DNA of 64,000 bases from Pseudomonas sp. IB20 (GCF_009707325.1 NZ_CP046103.1:496001-560000), one strand, 5' to 3'. Shown: positions 29,371 to 39,125, numbered from the stretch's first letter. The notes: a model not told the origin generated them from the sequence alone. Made by a program: numbers and translations.

Positions 29371-31635
29371 ATGAGTGACATCCTCGCAGACAGCTTAGAT
29401 GGCGTAGAACGCCGGTCGCTGGCTGACTTCACCGAAAGTGCCTACCTCAACTACTCCATGTACGTGATCATGGACCGTGCCTTGCCGCATATCGGCGACG
29501 GCCTGAAGCCCGTACAACGGCGCATTATCTACGCCATGAGTGAGTTGGGCCTGGACGCTGATTCCAAGCACAAGAAGTCGGCGCGTACCGTCGGTGACGT
29601 GCTCGGTAAGTTCCACCCGCACGGCGACTCGGCGTGCTACGAAGCCATGGTGCTGATGGCCCAGCCGTTCAGCTACCGCTACACGCTGGTAGACGGCCAG
29701 GGTAACTGGGGTGCGCCGGATGATCCCAAGTCTTTCGCCGCCATGCGTTACACCGAAGCGCGCTTGTCGCGGTATTCGGAAGTGCTGCTCAGCGAATTGG
29801 GCCAGGGCACCGCGAACTGGGGCCCGAACTTCGACGGCACGTTGGAGGAGCCTTTGGTGTTGCCGGCACGTTTGCCGAATATCCTGCTCAATGGCACCAC
29901 CGGCATTGCGGTCGGCATGGCCACCGACGTGCCGCCGCATAACCTGCGCGAAGTCGCCGCCGCCTGCGTGCGCTTGCTGGATGAGCCCAAGGCCACGGTC
30001 GAGCAGCTCTGCGAGCATATCCAGGGCCCGGACTACCCGACCGAAGCGGAAATCATCACGCCGCGCGCCGACCTGCTGAAGATGTACGAAACCGGCAAGG
30101 GCTCGGTGCGTATGCGCGCCGTGTACCACATCGAAGACGGCGACATTATCGTCACCGCGCTGCCGCACCAGGTGTCTGGCGCCAAGGTGTTGGAGCAAAT
30201 CGCCGCGCTGATGCAGGCCAAACCGTCGAAACTGCCGCAAGTTGCCGACCTGCGTGACGAGTCCGACCACGAAAACCCATGCCGTATCGTGATCATCCCG
30301 ACCAACAGCCGGGTCGACCACGAAGTACTGATGCAGCACCTGTTTGCCAGCACCGACCTGGAGTCCAGCTACCGGGTCAACGTCAATATCATCGGCCTGG
30401 ACGGCAAGCCGCAGCTGAAAAACCTGCGCAACTTGCTGGTGGAGTGGCTGGAATTTCGCGTACAGACCGTGCGCCGCCGCCTGCAATTCCGCCTCGACAA
30501 GGTCGAGCGTCGCCTGCACCTGTTGGACGGTTTGCTGATTGCTTACCTCAACCTGGACGAAGTGATCCATATCATTCGTACCGCCGAGCACCCGAAAGCC
30601 GAGCTGATCGCGCGTTTCGAGCTGAGCGAGATCCAGGCCGACTACATCCTCGATACCCGCTTGCGTCAGTTGGCGCGACTGGAAGAGATGAAGTTGCGTG
30701 ACGAGCAGGATGCACTGCTCAAGGAACAAGCCAAGCTGCAAGCCCTGCTGGGCAGCGAAGCCAAGCTCAAGAAGCTGGTGCGCACCGAGCTGATCAAAGA
30801 CGCAGAGACCTATGGTGATGACCGTCGGTCGCCAATCGTTCAGCGCGCTGAAGCGAAAGCTCTTACAGAAACCGAACTGTTGCCTAACGAAAAAATTACC
30901 GTCGTTCTGTCGGAAAAGGGTTGGGTTCGTTCCGCCAAAGGGCATGATATTGACGCCACTGGCCTCTCGTACAAGGCCGGTGATGGCTTCAAGACCGCTG
31001 CCGCCGGGCGTTCCAACCAGTTTGCGGTGTTTATCGACTCCACCGGGCGGAGCTATTCGGTGCCGGCGCATACCTTGCCGTCGGCCCGTGGCCAGGGCGA
31101 GCCGCTGACCGGGCGGCTCACACCGCCACCGGGGGCGAGTTTCGAGTGCGTGCTGCTGCCGGACGACGATTCGCTGTATGTGATCGCCTCCGACGCGGGT
31201 TACGGGTTTGTGGTCAAGGGTGAAGACCTGCAGGCCAAGAACAAGGCGGGCAAGGCGTTGTTGAGCCTGCCGAACAACGCCAAGGTGATCCTGCCGCGTA
31301 CGGTGGAAGACCGTGAGAGCAACTGGCTGGCGTCGGTGACCACCGAAGGGCGTTTGCTGGTGTTCAAGATCAGTGACCTGCCGCAGTTGGGCAAAGGCAA
31401 GGGCAACAAGATTATTGGGATTGCTGGGGATCGAGTTGCCAGTCGCGAAGAGTACGTGACCGACATCGCCGTGATCCCGGAAGGCTCAACCTTGGTGCTC
31501 CAGGCCGGTAAACGCACACTGTCGCTGCGCCCCGACGACCTGGAACATTACAAGGGTGAACGTGGCCGTCGCGGTAACAAATTACCGCGTGGCTTCCAGC
31601 GAGTGGATGCGTTACTGGTGGAAACACCCGTTTGA
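29371..31635 (+). CDS. parC: DNA topoisomerase IV subunit A ParC
   Basis: 754 aa; ATG at 29371 with a TGAGG just upstream. The winged-helix/tower region carries the catalytic Tyr127 in MRYTEARLS. The quinolone-resistance segment reads [11 protein letters not shown], with Ser87 and Glu91 as in sensitive P. aeruginosa, so no classical resistance change is present. The C-terminal beta-pinwheel (from about residue 500) has fewer GyrA-like repeats and no complete GyrA box, supporting ParC. Works with ParE to decatenate daughter chromosomes. Confidence 0.96.
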   Translation: MSDILADSLDGVERRSLADFTESAYLNYSMYVIMDRALPHIGDGLKPVQRRIIYAMSELGLDADSKHKKSARTVGDVLGKFHPHGDSACYEAMVLMAQPFSYRYTLVDGQGNWGAPDDPKSFAAMRYTEARLSRYSEVLLSELGQGTANWGPNFDGTLEEPLVLPARLPNILLNGTTGIAVGMATDVPPHNLREVAAACVRLLDEPKATVEQLCEHIQGPDYPTEAEIITPRADLLKMYETGKGSVRMRAVYHIEDGDIIVTALPHQVSGAKVLEQIAALMQAKPSKLPQVADLRDESDHENPCRIVIIPTNSRVDHEVLMQHLFASTDLESSYRVNVNIIGLDGKPQLKNLRNLLVEWLEFRVQTVRRRLQFRLDKVERRLHLLDGLLIAYLNLDEVIHIIRTAEHPKAELIARFELSEIQADYILDTRLRQLARLEEMKLRDEQDALLKEQAKLQALLGSEAKLKKLVRTELIKDAETYGDDRRSPIVQRAEAKALTETELLPNEKITVVLSEKGWVRSAKGHDIDATGLSYKAGDGFKTAAAGRSNQFAVFIDSTGRSYSVPAHTLPSARGQGEPLTGRLTPPPGASFECVLLPDDDSLYVIASDAGYGFVVKGEDLQAKNKAGKALLSLPNNAKVILPRTVEDRESNWLASVTTEGRLLVFKISDLPQLGKGKGNKIIGIAGDRVASREEYVTDIAVIPEGSTLVLQAGKRTLSLRPDDLEHYKGERGRRGNKLPRGFQRVDALLVETPV

Positions 31636-31650
31636 AGCGAATTAGAGCCC

Positions 31651-31678
31651 TCGATCTACGATTTAACGCGTAGATCGA
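31651..31678. repeat. Perfect 10-bp inverted repeat downstream of parC
   Basis: TCGATCTACG at 31651-31660 and CGTAGATCGA at 31669-31678 with an 8-base loop (ATTTAACG), starting 15 bases after the parC stop. No T-run follows, so it is a weak terminator or a protein-binding palindrome. Only one copy was noticed in the window. Confidence 0.5.
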
Positions 31679-31808
31679 CGCTTTCGCGCTGGAGTCATGG
31701 CGAATATTCACGGATGATATGCCCTTTCCAGCGTCGGCGTGGCCGAGCGTGTTTAGGTTATTTTTAGTATTACATTGTGGTTCGCCTTGTGGCAGCCACC
31801 TGGATGGG

Positions 31809-32519
31809 ATGATGACTGCTCCACGCCTTCCTCTATTTTTGATGCTCGCTGGCCTTTTGGGGCTGGCGGGTTGCAGCACGCACCAACCGGTGTCGCTGTA
31901 CCAGCTGGACAGCGGAAGTCCGGCTCAGCCAGCACAAACCGCTGGCATGGCCGTATTGTTGGGCCCGGTAGTCGTTGCTGACTACCTGCAACGCGAAACC
32001 CTGCTGCAACGTCAGAACGACGGCAGCCTGCAAGGTTCCACCGATGGTCGTTGGGCGGGCAGCTTGTCGTCCGATATCAACCAACTGATGTTGCGCCAGG
32101 TGGCGGGCCAGTTGGACAGCCAGCGTGTGGTGCTCGCGCCTGCGCCGACCGGCTTCACGCCGGATGTGCAGGTATTGCTGACGATTACCCGACTCGACTC
32201 GGGTACTTCGCAGCCGGCGATCCTGGATGCACAGTGGCGCTTGATCGACCGCCGTGGCCAAGTGCGCGATAACCGCATTGTGCACCTGCAGGAAGAGCAC
32301 GCTGGCACCACCGCGTCTCAGGTCCAGGCCCAGGGCGTGTTGTTGCAGCATCTGGCTCAGCAGTTGTCGGTGGCGCTCAAACCGTTGGCCAACCAGCCTT
32401 CGGTCGCCGAGGCGCCGCGCAAACAGGCTCCAGCACAGTCCAAACCGGCAGCGCCGGAAAAGCCGAAGATGCCGATGGCTACGCCGATTCGTACGGATAT
32501 GGAAGTGTTCAGGTTTTGA
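31809..32519 (+). CDS. PqiC/YmbA-like ABC-type transport auxiliary lipoprotein
   Basis: 236 aa. ATG at 31809 (a second ATG follows directly); GGG lies just upstream. Lipoprotein signal with lipobox LAGC near Cys22. SLYQLDSG at the mature N-terminus, VLLGPVVVADYLQRETLLQR and WAGSLSSDINQLMLRQVAGQL match the PqiC/YmbA family, outer-membrane partners of MCE/PqiB lipid transport. No PqiA, PqiB or MCE gene lies near, so it is an orphan here. The C-terminus is a Pro/Lys/Ala-rich tail of about 40 residues. A clear terminator follows. Confidence 0.78.
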   Translation: MMTAPRLPLFLMLAGLLGLAGCSTHQPVSLYQLDSGSPAQPAQTAGMAVLLGPVVVADYLQRETLLQRQNDGSLQGSTDGRWAGSLSSDINQLMLRQVAGQLDSQRVVLAPAPTGFTPDVQVLLTITRLDSGTSQPAILDAQWRLIDRRGQVRDNRIVHLQEEHAGTTASQVQAQGVLLQHLAQQLSVALKPLANQPSVAEAPRKQAPAQSKPAAPEKPKMPMATPIRTDMEVFRF

Positions 32520-32535
32520 TCTGAAACCGACTCAC

Positions 32536-32571
32536 AAAAAAGGCCCGCTTACTCAGCGGGCCTTTTTGTTT
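32536..32571 (+). terminator. Rho-independent terminator after the PqiC-like gene
   Basis: AGGCCCGCT-TACTC-AGCGGGCCT, a GC-rich stem with a 5-base loop, preceded by an A-run and followed by TTTTTGTTT. Seventeen bases after the stop codon. Confidence 0.9.
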
Positions 32572-32696
32572 GATCGTTCCCACGCTCTGCGTGGGAATGC
32601 AGCCTGTGGCGCTCTGCGTCACCCTTGTACATGGCTTGGGCCTGGCAGGACGCGGAGCGTCCCAAGAGGCGTCTCACGCAGAGCGTGGGAGCGATC
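32572..32696. repeat. Composite palindromic element (class B)
   Basis: Begins GATCGTTCCCACGCTCTGCG, directly after the terminator T-run, and ends with the matching arm CACGCAGAGCGTGGGAGCGA; the right arm carries two changes. Inside are GGCGCTCTGCGTC and GACGCGGAGCGTCC hairpins, as in the copies at 20794 and 35614. Confidence 0.8.
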
Positions 32697-32711
32697 ATTG
32701 GTCTAGCAGTG

Positions 32712-34247
32712 TTATTCAGGCTTGTTGCGGGTCTCATGCATGCGTGCCAACTGCCGCTCCAGCATCGACGGATACGGCTCCATCAGCCGCTCCACGCAGC
32801 TCGCGCCTTCAGGGCTGGCAATCGGGCGGATACGCGCGCGTTGACGGATCAACGTGTCTTCGCTGATCTTGCGCTCCACCAGCAGCAGGTTGCGACTGTG
32901 TTGCGACAAGGCCAGCGCGTCCTGGGCGATTTCGGTGAGCAGTAGGTCGATCTGGCTCATGCCGAACAGATCATCGCCCACCGTCAGGCCGAGCTGCAGT
33001 TGCAAGGTGATGCCGCTGTCGGCCACTTCAATCTGCAGGGCGTGGCCCAAGGCGCGCAACAACTCGCCGCAGCAGATTGCATTAGTCAGATAATCTTCGC
33101 CGCTGTCTTCGCTGTGGAACAGCATCAACGTGCTGCCATCGTTCAGGGTGTGCAGCTCGCTCTGATACAGCGAAGCAGCCTGGTCCAGGCAGTCGCGGTA
33201 GCGTTCTAGCAACTCCGTCAGGCGGGCGCGGGGCAGGCGACGCAGTTGGTCCTGGGCACCCAGTTGCACGGCCAAGACGGCGCTGTGCTGGGGTTCGCTG
33301 CTCTTCACTGGCGCAGGCTTGGGAGCGACGGCAGGGGCGGCGGCCGACGTGTCGCGCAAATCGGAGAACGGGTCTTCATCGTCCAGTTCATCTTCTTCGG
33401 CCCTGATCGCCTGGCGTGTCGCGGGCTTGAGGCCGGCCACCGGCGCGCTTTCGTCAAAGCCCGGGTCGCGCAGGTCGCGCACTTCAAACTCGGGTTCGTC
33501 GTCGTAATCGGTGTCGTCGTACTCAGGCTCGGGTTCAACCTCGGGCACCACCGGTTCCGGGGCGAAGCTGGCGTGGAGTTGGCGGGCGAGGTCGCCGATT
33601 TCATCCTGACGATCAGTGGCCGGGGTGTGTTCGTCGATATCGCGCAGCCAGATGCGCAGTTGCATCAGCGGCGTGGAGATATGCCGACCCAGGCGCAAGC
33701 TCAAGGCCAGGGCCAATGCCAGCAAAATGGCGCTGAGGATGCCCATGCTCTGCAGGCTGATGGTCATCGGCTGCTGGAACTGCTGCATGTCGAGGCTGAT
33801 GCGCAGTTGGCCGGCTTTCACATCCTGAAACGTGATATTGCTCTGATACAGGCCTTCGGCTTCACCCAGCAGGCCGTTTTTCGGGCGCTGCCCGGCTTCG
33901 GCCATGATCCGGTTGTCCACGCTATAGATAGCCGCGTGGGCCACCAGCGGGTTCTTGGTCAGGTTGTTGAGCAGCACGTTGAGGCTGAGGATGTCATTGG
34001 ACACCAGCAGCTCAGTCGCCGAGGTGGCGGTCTGAGTGGTCAAGCTCTCGCCCAGGGCGTCGGCTTGCTCGTGCATGGCCTGCTTGAATTGCAAACCCAT
34101 CACGCAGGCGTAGATCACCAGGGCCAGAGCGACCAGGATCACGTTATGGCTGGCGATGCGTAATGCGATCGGTACACGGCGGTGGCGCAGTGCCCGGAAG
34201 ATCAGCAGGAAGAAGTTGTCGGTTTTTATTGGCGTAGGCCGGTTCAC
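32712..34247 (-). CDS. AhpA/YtjB family membrane protein with HAMP and cyclase-like domain
   Basis: 511 aa from a GTG at 34247. Two membrane helices (about residues 31-48 and 160-185) enclose a periplasmic sensor-like region resembling the SMP/YtjB family; E. coli ytjB also sits beside serB. A HAMP-like stretch (RLGRHISTPLMQLRIWLRDI) follows, then an acidic low-complexity linker near residues 230-300, then a region about 325-430 resembling a degenerate class III nucleotide cyclase fold (AVLAVQLGAQD, LNDGSTLMLFHSED). The metal-binding Asp expected in the first motif is not apparent, so catalysis is unlikely. Divergent from serB. Confidence 0.7.
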   Translation of the reverse strand: MNRPTPIKTDNFFLLIFRALRHRRVPIALRIASHNVILVALALVIYACVMGLQFKQAMHEQADALGESLTTQTATSATELLVSNDILSLNVLLNNLTKNPLVAHAAIYSVDNRIMAEAGQRPKNGLLGEAEGLYQSNITFQDVKAGQLRISLDMQQFQQPMTISLQSMGILSAILLALALALSLRLGRHISTPLMQLRIWLRDIDEHTPATDRQDEIGDLARQLHASFAPEPVVPEVEPEPEYDDTDYDDEPEFEVRDLRDPGFDESAPVAGLKPATRQAIRAEEDELDDEDPFSDLRDTSAAAPAVAPKPAPVKSSEPQHSAVLAVQLGAQDQLRRLPRARLTELLERYRDCLDQAASLYQSELHTLNDGSTLMLFHSEDSGEDYLTNAICCGELLRALGHALQIEVADSGITLQLQLGLTVGDDLFGMSQIDLLLTEIAQDALALSQHSRNLLLVERKISEDTLIRQRARIRPIASPEGASCVERLMEPYPSMLERQLARMHETRNKPE

Positions 34248-34381
34248 TTGAGCTCGGCTCTTTAGTCCGTGAAGTTGACGCGCAGTATAGCGACAGGCCT
34301 AGGACCGGCAAAGCGCTGGCTGTGCCCGATGGTCACTGAAAGTGGGTAGAATGCGGTTTTTTTCCAGCCTGGGGGTGCGCT

Positions 34382-35596
34382 TTGCGCGAAATTGTCCTGA
34401 TAAACATCACTGGCGAAGACCGCCCGGGTCTTACGGCAGCCATTACCGGTGTTCTGGCCCAGGGTGGTGTGAACATTCTCGATATCGGCCAGGCAGTGAT
34501 CCACGACACCCTGTCGTTCGGCATCCTCGTGGAAATCCCGAGCACCGAACAGGCCTCGTCGGTGCTAAAGGACATCCTGTTTACGGCGTATAAGCTGGAT
34601 CAACAGGTGCGTTTCACCCCGGTCTCCGAAGCCGATTATCAGCATTGGGTGGAAGGCCAGGGCAAAAAACGCCACATCGTCACTTTGCTGACCCGCAAGG
34701 TAACCGCCGAACAATTGCAGCGCGTCAGCTCGATCACGGCCCAGTACGGTTTGAATATCGATCATATTGACCGTCTGTCGGGACGCATGCCGTTGGACAC
34801 GCCAGCCGACAAGGGCAAGGGCTGCATCGAGTTCTCCGTGCGCGGCGAGCCGGCGGACCCTCAAGCCCTGCGCGCCGAGTTCTTGAGCGTGGCCCAAGAG
34901 CTGAATGTCGATATCGCCTTCCAGGAAGATTCGCTGTTCCGCCGTAACCGCCGCCTGGCGGTGTTCGACATGGACTCCACGCTGATCGAAGCCGAAGTCA
35001 TCGACGAATTGGCCAAGGCCGCCGGTGTGGGCGAGCAGGTGTCCGAAATCACTGAGCGCGCCATGGCCGGTGAGCTGGATTTTCGTGCCAGCTTCAAGGA
35101 GCGCCTGGCCTTGCTCAAAGGCCTGGATGTGAGCGTGCTGGACTCGATCGGTGCCTCGCTGCGCCTGACCGAAGGCGCTGAAACCCTGTTCGCCGAACTC
35201 AAGCGCCTGGGCTACAAAACCGCAATCCTGTCGGGTGGCTTCACCTACTTCGCCAAGCAGTTGCAGGCCAAGCTGGGCATCGACTACGTGTTCGCCAACG
35301 AGCTGGAAGTGGTGGATGGCAAGGTGACCGGCGTGGCGGTGGAGCCGATTGTCGACGCGCAGCGCAAGGCGGACTTGCTGAAGGAGTTGGCCCACAAGGA
35401 AGGTTTGCGTCTGGAGCAGACCATCGCGGTCGGCGACGGCGCGAATGATTTGCCGATGCTGGCGATTGCCGGGCTGGGTGTGGCGTTCCGCGCCAAGCCA
35501 CTGGTCAAGCAGTCAGCCAAGCAGGCGATTTCGACGTTGGGGTTGGATGGTGTGTTGTATCTGCTGGGCTTTCGCGACCGCGACAGTCAGCTGTAA
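34382..35596 (+). CDS. serB: Phosphoserine phosphatase SerB
   Basis: 404 aa from a TTG at 34382 with GGGGGTG upstream; this start gives MREIVLINITGEDRPGL, the first ACT-like strand. Two N-terminal ACT-type regulatory modules (residues 1 to about 180) precede a HAD domain with the nucleophile motif DMDST at 196-200, SGGFTYF near 283 and GDGANDLPML near 348. Last step of serine synthesis. The long ACT-bearing form is typical of pseudomonads and mycobacteria. Confidence 0.94.
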   Translation: MREIVLINITGEDRPGLTAAITGVLAQGGVNILDIGQAVIHDTLSFGILVEIPSTEQASSVLKDILFTAYKLDQQVRFTPVSEADYQHWVEGQGKKRHIVTLLTRKVTAEQLQRVSSITAQYGLNIDHIDRLSGRMPLDTPADKGKGCIEFSVRGEPADPQALRAEFLSVAQELNVDIAFQEDSLFRRNRRLAVFDMDSTLIEAEVIDELAKAAGVGEQVSEITERAMAGELDFRASFKERLALLKGLDVSVLDSIGASLRLTEGAETLFAELKRLGYKTAILSGGFTYFAKQLQAKLGIDYVFANELEVVDGKVTGVAVEPIVDAQRKADLLKELAHKEGLRLEQTIAVGDGANDLPMLAIAGLGVAFRAKPLVKQSAKQAISTLGLDGVLYLLGFRDRDSQL

Positions 35597-35613
35597 CTGT
35601 AGATACGCGGACC

Positions 35614-35725
35614 GATCGTTCCCACGCTCTGCGTGGGAATGCCGGCCTTGACGCTCTGCGTCAGCCTTAAGGTCGCGACGCGGAGCGTCACAGGATGCAT
35701 TCCCACGCAGAGCGTGGGAATGATC
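35614..35725. repeat. Composite palindromic element (class B)
   Basis: Left arm GATCGTTCCCACGCTCTGCG at 35614 and right arm ending GCGTGGGAATGATC at 35725. Internal hairpins TTGACGCTCTGCGTCA and GACGCGGAGCGTC. Located between the convergent serB and psd genes, filling nearly the whole gap. Confidence 0.85.
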
Positions 35726-35740
35726 AGTATCGGCTTCGAA

Positions 35741-36601
35741 TCAGGCTTTAGGCGATGCGATGCCTTGGCCCATCTGCACTGGCGTACCCGCCACCAGTTC
35801 TTCAGCCCACTTAACCTGATCCGGCCCAAACAGCACAATTGCCGTCGAACCCAGCTTGAAGCGGCCCAGTTCAGCACCCTTCTCCAAGTGAATCGGCGCG
35901 CGCGCGGCTTCGTCGTAGCGGAAGGTTTTCAGCTCGCGCTTGGGCGGAGTGACCAGCCCGGCCCACACGGTTTCAATCGACGCGACGATCATCGCACCCA
36001 CCAACACCACCGCCATCGGGCCGCGTTCGGTGTCGAACAGGCAGACAACACGCTCGTTACGTGCAAACAGCTCAGGCACGTTTTCAGCGGTGGTCTGGTT
36101 TACCGAGAAAATCCGACCCGGCACGTAGACCATTTCACGCAGCGTACCGGCCAATGGCATGTGCACGCGGTGGTAGTCCTTCGGCGACAGGTAGACGGTG
36201 GCGAAATCACCGCCCATGAAGGGGGCCGCCAACGCTGCATCGCCGCCCAGCAGTTCCAGCACGCTGAAGCTGTGGCCCTTGGCCTGGAACACCCGGCCGT
36301 GTTCAATCGGGCCGAGCTGGCTGACAGCACCGTCGGCCGGGCTCAAGACCGCGCCTGGGGTCTGATCCAGCGGGCGCGCACCGTCTTTCAAGGCGCGGGT
36401 GAAGAAGGCGTTGAAGTGCTCGTAGGCGGTCAGGTCTTCAACCAGGGCTTGGGACATGTCCACTTGGTAGCGCTTGGCGAACCAGGCGGTGAAGGCATTC
36501 TTGAACCAGCGTACGCGGCACTCGGCAATGCAGCCGGCCAGACGCGAGAGCAAGTGGTGCGGCAGCAAGTACTGGCTGAGGATAAACAACTGCTTTTTCA
36601 T
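35741..36601 (-). CDS. psd: Phosphatidylserine decarboxylase proenzyme Psd
   Basis: 286 aa. The C-terminal LGST motif at about residues 250-253 (Ser252) is the self-cleavage site that creates the pyruvoyl cofactor of the alpha chain; the upstream FSPADGAV-type segment ([13 protein letters not shown]) and HRVHMPLAG are also present. An inner-membrane enzyme that makes phosphatidylethanolamine. Downstream of rhdA on the same strand, with 16 bases between, so co-transcription is likely. Confidence 0.95.
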   Translation of the reverse strand: MKKQLFILSQYLLPHHLLSRLAGCIAECRVRWFKNAFTAWFAKRYQVDMSQALVEDLTAYEHFNAFFTRALKDGARPLDQTPGAVLSPADGAVSQLGPIEHGRVFQAKGHSFSVLELLGGDAALAAPFMGGDFATVYLSPKDYHRVHMPLAGTLREMVYVPGRIFSVNQTTAENVPELFARNERVVCLFDTERGPMAVVLVGAMIVASIETVWAGLVTPPKRELKTFRYDEAARAPIHLEKGAELGRFKLGSTAIVLFGPDQVKWAEELVAGTPVQMGQGIASPKA

Positions 36602-36617
36602 TAACTGTCCTTAAACC

Positions 36618-37433
36618 TTAAATCTCAACGGGGGTGTCGGGGTGGTTGCCCCATTCGCCCCAGGAACCGGCATAACCTTTGACTCGCGGATAACCGAGCG
36701 CCTTGGCCACCAGGTAGGTGAAGCCAGAGCGGTGGTGGGTCTGGCAGTGGGTGATGATTTCTTTATCTTTGGTCAGGCCGAGGTCTTCGAGGATCTGTGG
36801 CATGTCGCGGCGGATACGCAGGTTGCGTGCCTTGTCCATGCCGGCGGTCCATTCGAAGTTCACAGCGCCAGGGATGTGACCACCCTTGGCCGCGAGGACC
36901 TTCTCGCCGGAATATTCCAACGGGCCGCGTGCATCCCAGATGCCCAGGTCGGCCTCGCCGAGTCGACTTTGCAAGTACTCGCGCGTGGCGGTGGGGCCAT
37001 CGTGCAAGGTCAGGCTGACTGGGCCGCCGACCGGGGCGGGCACCTCGGTGGACACGGGGTGTTTACCGTCCAGCCAGGCCAGCAGGCCGCCGTCCAGGTA
37101 GTGGTATTTCTGGTGGCCGATCACGTCGAGCATCCAGATGAAGCGCCCGGCCCAGCCGCCGCCCTCGTCGTCGTAGACCACGTAGGTGGCATCTGGGGTG
37201 TGGCCCAGTTCGCCGAAGAGTTTTTCCAGCTCGGCCTTGTGCGGCAGCAGGCCGGGCGCGGGCGCCTGGCCGAGTTGGGTGCGCTTGGGGTCAACGAAAT
37301 GCGCGCCGGGGATATGCCCTTCGGCGTAGCGGGCGGCACTGGTGAGGTCCACCAGAATCAGGTGTTCGGCATCCAGTTGACCGAGCAGGTCGCTGGACTC
37401 GATCACCAGCGGCAAGCCAGAGAAGTCAGGCAT
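36618..37433 (-). CDS. rhdA: Thiosulfate sulfurtransferase RhdA (rhodanese)
   Basis: 271 aa; ATG at 37433 with AGGAG eight bases upstream. Two rhodanese domains: an inactive N-terminal one (residues 10-125) and an active C-terminal one with the persulfide Cys230 in the loop CQTHHRS, the same loop described for Azotobacter RhdA. Transfers sulfane sulfur from thiosulfate. The psd-rhdA order equals PA4957-PA4956. Confidence 0.94.
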   Translation of the reverse strand: MPDFSGLPLVIESSDLLGQLDAEHLILVDLTSAARYAEGHIPGAHFVDPKRTQLGQAPAPGLLPHKAELEKLFGELGHTPDATYVVYDDEGGGWAGRFIWMLDVIGHQKYHYLDGGLLAWLDGKHPVSTEVPAPVGGPVSLTLHDGPTATREYLQSRLGEADLGIWDARGPLEYSGEKVLAAKGGHIPGAVNFEWTAGMDKARNLRIRRDMPQILEDLGLTKDKEIITHCQTHHRSGFTYLVAKALGYPRVKGYAGSWGEWGNHPDTPVEI

Positions 37434-37490
37434 GTGAGGTCTCCTGGGCACAAATGTTGGCGATAAAAGAGGGCGATTGTAGCGCAAGCA

Positions 37491-39026
37491 TCAAGCGCTG
37501 CGGTTGGTAAAGCAGTGCAGGGCTTTCTCGATGCATTGAGCGGTTTTGCCGAAGGCTTGCACGGTGGTTTCCGAGAACGGCCCGCCGCCCTGGTCGGCGA
37601 CCATCAGCATCACCACCTTGCCGTTGCAACTCAAGGAGCGTAGCAACAGGTGTTCGCCGGTGAACAGGCGGCGCAGGGTCGGCGGCAGCAGTGCCGAGAA
37701 CTGCGCGTGATTGTCTGGCGTGAGGCGCACCTGGGCGGACTTTTCCAGCAGGCGCTGCAGCAGCGTGCTGTTGACCACGTCCAGGCTCAGGTTGGCGGCG
37801 TCCTTAGGCAAACCGTCTGCTTGATGCGCACGCAAGGTGCTCAGGGTGCGGTCGGCCATAAACAGCAACACTCGCTGCATGCCACTGGCGACCAAGGCTT
37901 CCTTGGCGCAGGTGGTCAGGTGCATGGCATTGGCAAAACGGCTCGGTTCTACCAGTAGCTCAGTGCAGCGATTGCGCCACACGGCCAATGATTCGGCAGT
38001 GGGCGGCGGCGCCGGCAACAGGCCGCGATGGACTTTCTGCACATGCCACGGCCAGATCAGCGATAACGCCGGGTGCCAGAGGTCCGGCATCAAGGTGGTG
38101 CGTGCGCTGGTCACCGCTTGCTGGTGAACCTGTTGCTGCACGTCGCTCAACGGTTCTTGCAGGTACAGCGCGGTGAGGTATTGCCAGCGCTCGGTGTGCG
38201 GGCAGGTCCAGGATTCCTGTGCCGACATCGCCAGGCCGTTGGCCAGTAGCACGGTGTTGGCCGGCTGGTTCAGCCAGCGGCGCAGGTTGGGGGCGGCATC
38301 GAGCAATTGCTGGTGGCGCAGGGCGTCGTCTTCGCGGGCGATGTGCAGCGTCTTGACCAGCAAGCGTTGCTCGGTGAGCAGCAAGTTGTAGCCTTGGGAG
38401 ACCCAGATCGGCAGGTGCCAGGCCTCGGTCAAGCCGAGGCACACGTCCAGCAGGCGCACGCCAAACAATTCCTGCTCGACTTTGCGCGCCGACTGGCCTT
38501 TGTGGATAACGCGCAGTTCCCATTCTTCCAAGAGCTTGGGGTAGGCGACGGCCATCGGCCACAGCGGCGACAGAAACAGCAGGCTGCCCCAATGAATGTC
38601 TTGCCATAGCCGCGCCAGGCGGCTGGCGAACAAACCGTTGGCCTGCTGGGACGCGTGTTGGCTCACCAGCAGCAGTTGGCGAAGGGCCACGGGGATGTCT
38701 TTTTCCGGCACCGAAGGCAGGCGCGCCAACAATTCCTCGGCGCGTTTAAGGCCCAGGCGGTTGAGTGCCACTTCGAGGTTTTCCGCCGGCCCCGACAGGC
38801 TGCCGTGGGCCTGGCTATTGGCCTCGCGTATCACGCTGAGCACGAGCGCGGGGCTGTGTTGCATCAGCTCGGCAATATCTCGCAATGAGCTGCGGCTATT
38901 GCGAATGGCTTTGCACACACGCTCGTGACTGGCTTGGGGAACAGGCAGCAGCACGTCGTCCAGGCGCTTGATCCAAGCGGCGAGTGTGGTGGGTTTTGCA
39001 GTGGGTACTGTCGTTTCATTAGCCAT
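37491..39026 (-). CDS. HDOD domain-containing protein
   Basis: 511 aa. No membrane segment. The N-terminal half (LIRKLDD-type start, LRDIAELMQHSPALVLSVIREANS near residues 48-71, LEVALNRLGLKRAEELL near 83-99) is an HDOD module, a catalytically inactive HD-like signalling domain. The C-terminal third may be GAF-like (HLLLRSLSCNGKVVMLMVADQGGGPFS). Such proteins link to second-messenger or motility control. It is divergent from motAB, 166 bases away, matching PA4955. No partner is encoded beside it, so the output is unknown. Confidence 0.78.
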   Translation of the reverse strand: MANETTVPTAKPTTLAAWIKRLDDVLLPVPQASHERVCKAIRNSRSSLRDIAELMQHSPALVLSVIREANSQAHGSLSGPAENLEVALNRLGLKRAEELLARLPSVPEKDIPVALRQLLLVSQHASQQANGLFASRLARLWQDIHWGSLLFLSPLWPMAVAYPKLLEEWELRVIHKGQSARKVEQELFGVRLLDVCLGLTEAWHLPIWVSQGYNLLLTEQRLLVKTLHIAREDDALRHQQLLDAAPNLRRWLNQPANTVLLANGLAMSAQESWTCPHTERWQYLTALYLQEPLSDVQQQVHQQAVTSARTTLMPDLWHPALSLIWPWHVQKVHRGLLPAPPPTAESLAVWRNRCTELLVEPSRFANAMHLTTCAKEALVASGMQRVLLFMADRTLSTLRAHQADGLPKDAANLSLDVVNSTLLQRLLEKSAQVRLTPDNHAQFSALLPPTLRRLFTGEHLLLRSLSCNGKVVMLMVADQGGGPFSETTVQAFGKTAQCIEKALHCFTNRSA

Positions 39027-39098
39027 GAGTGGGGCGCGATCATCACTTGCGTTCTACATGCCCGGAACGGGCCGAATTGGCTTTTCGCCTTAACGGGC

Positions 39099-39125
39099 TA
39101 TAGTCTGGCGCAGTTTTGCCGATAA
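39099..39125 (+). promoter_or_regulatory. Putative FliA (sigma28) promoter of motAB
   Basis: GCCGATAA at 39118-39125 is an exact match to the sigma28 -10 element. TATA at 39099-39102, 15 bases upstream, fits the -35 TAAA at three of four positions. The start point would fall near 39132, about 60 bases before the motA ATG. Placement before a motility operon makes chance less likely. Confidence 0.6.
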
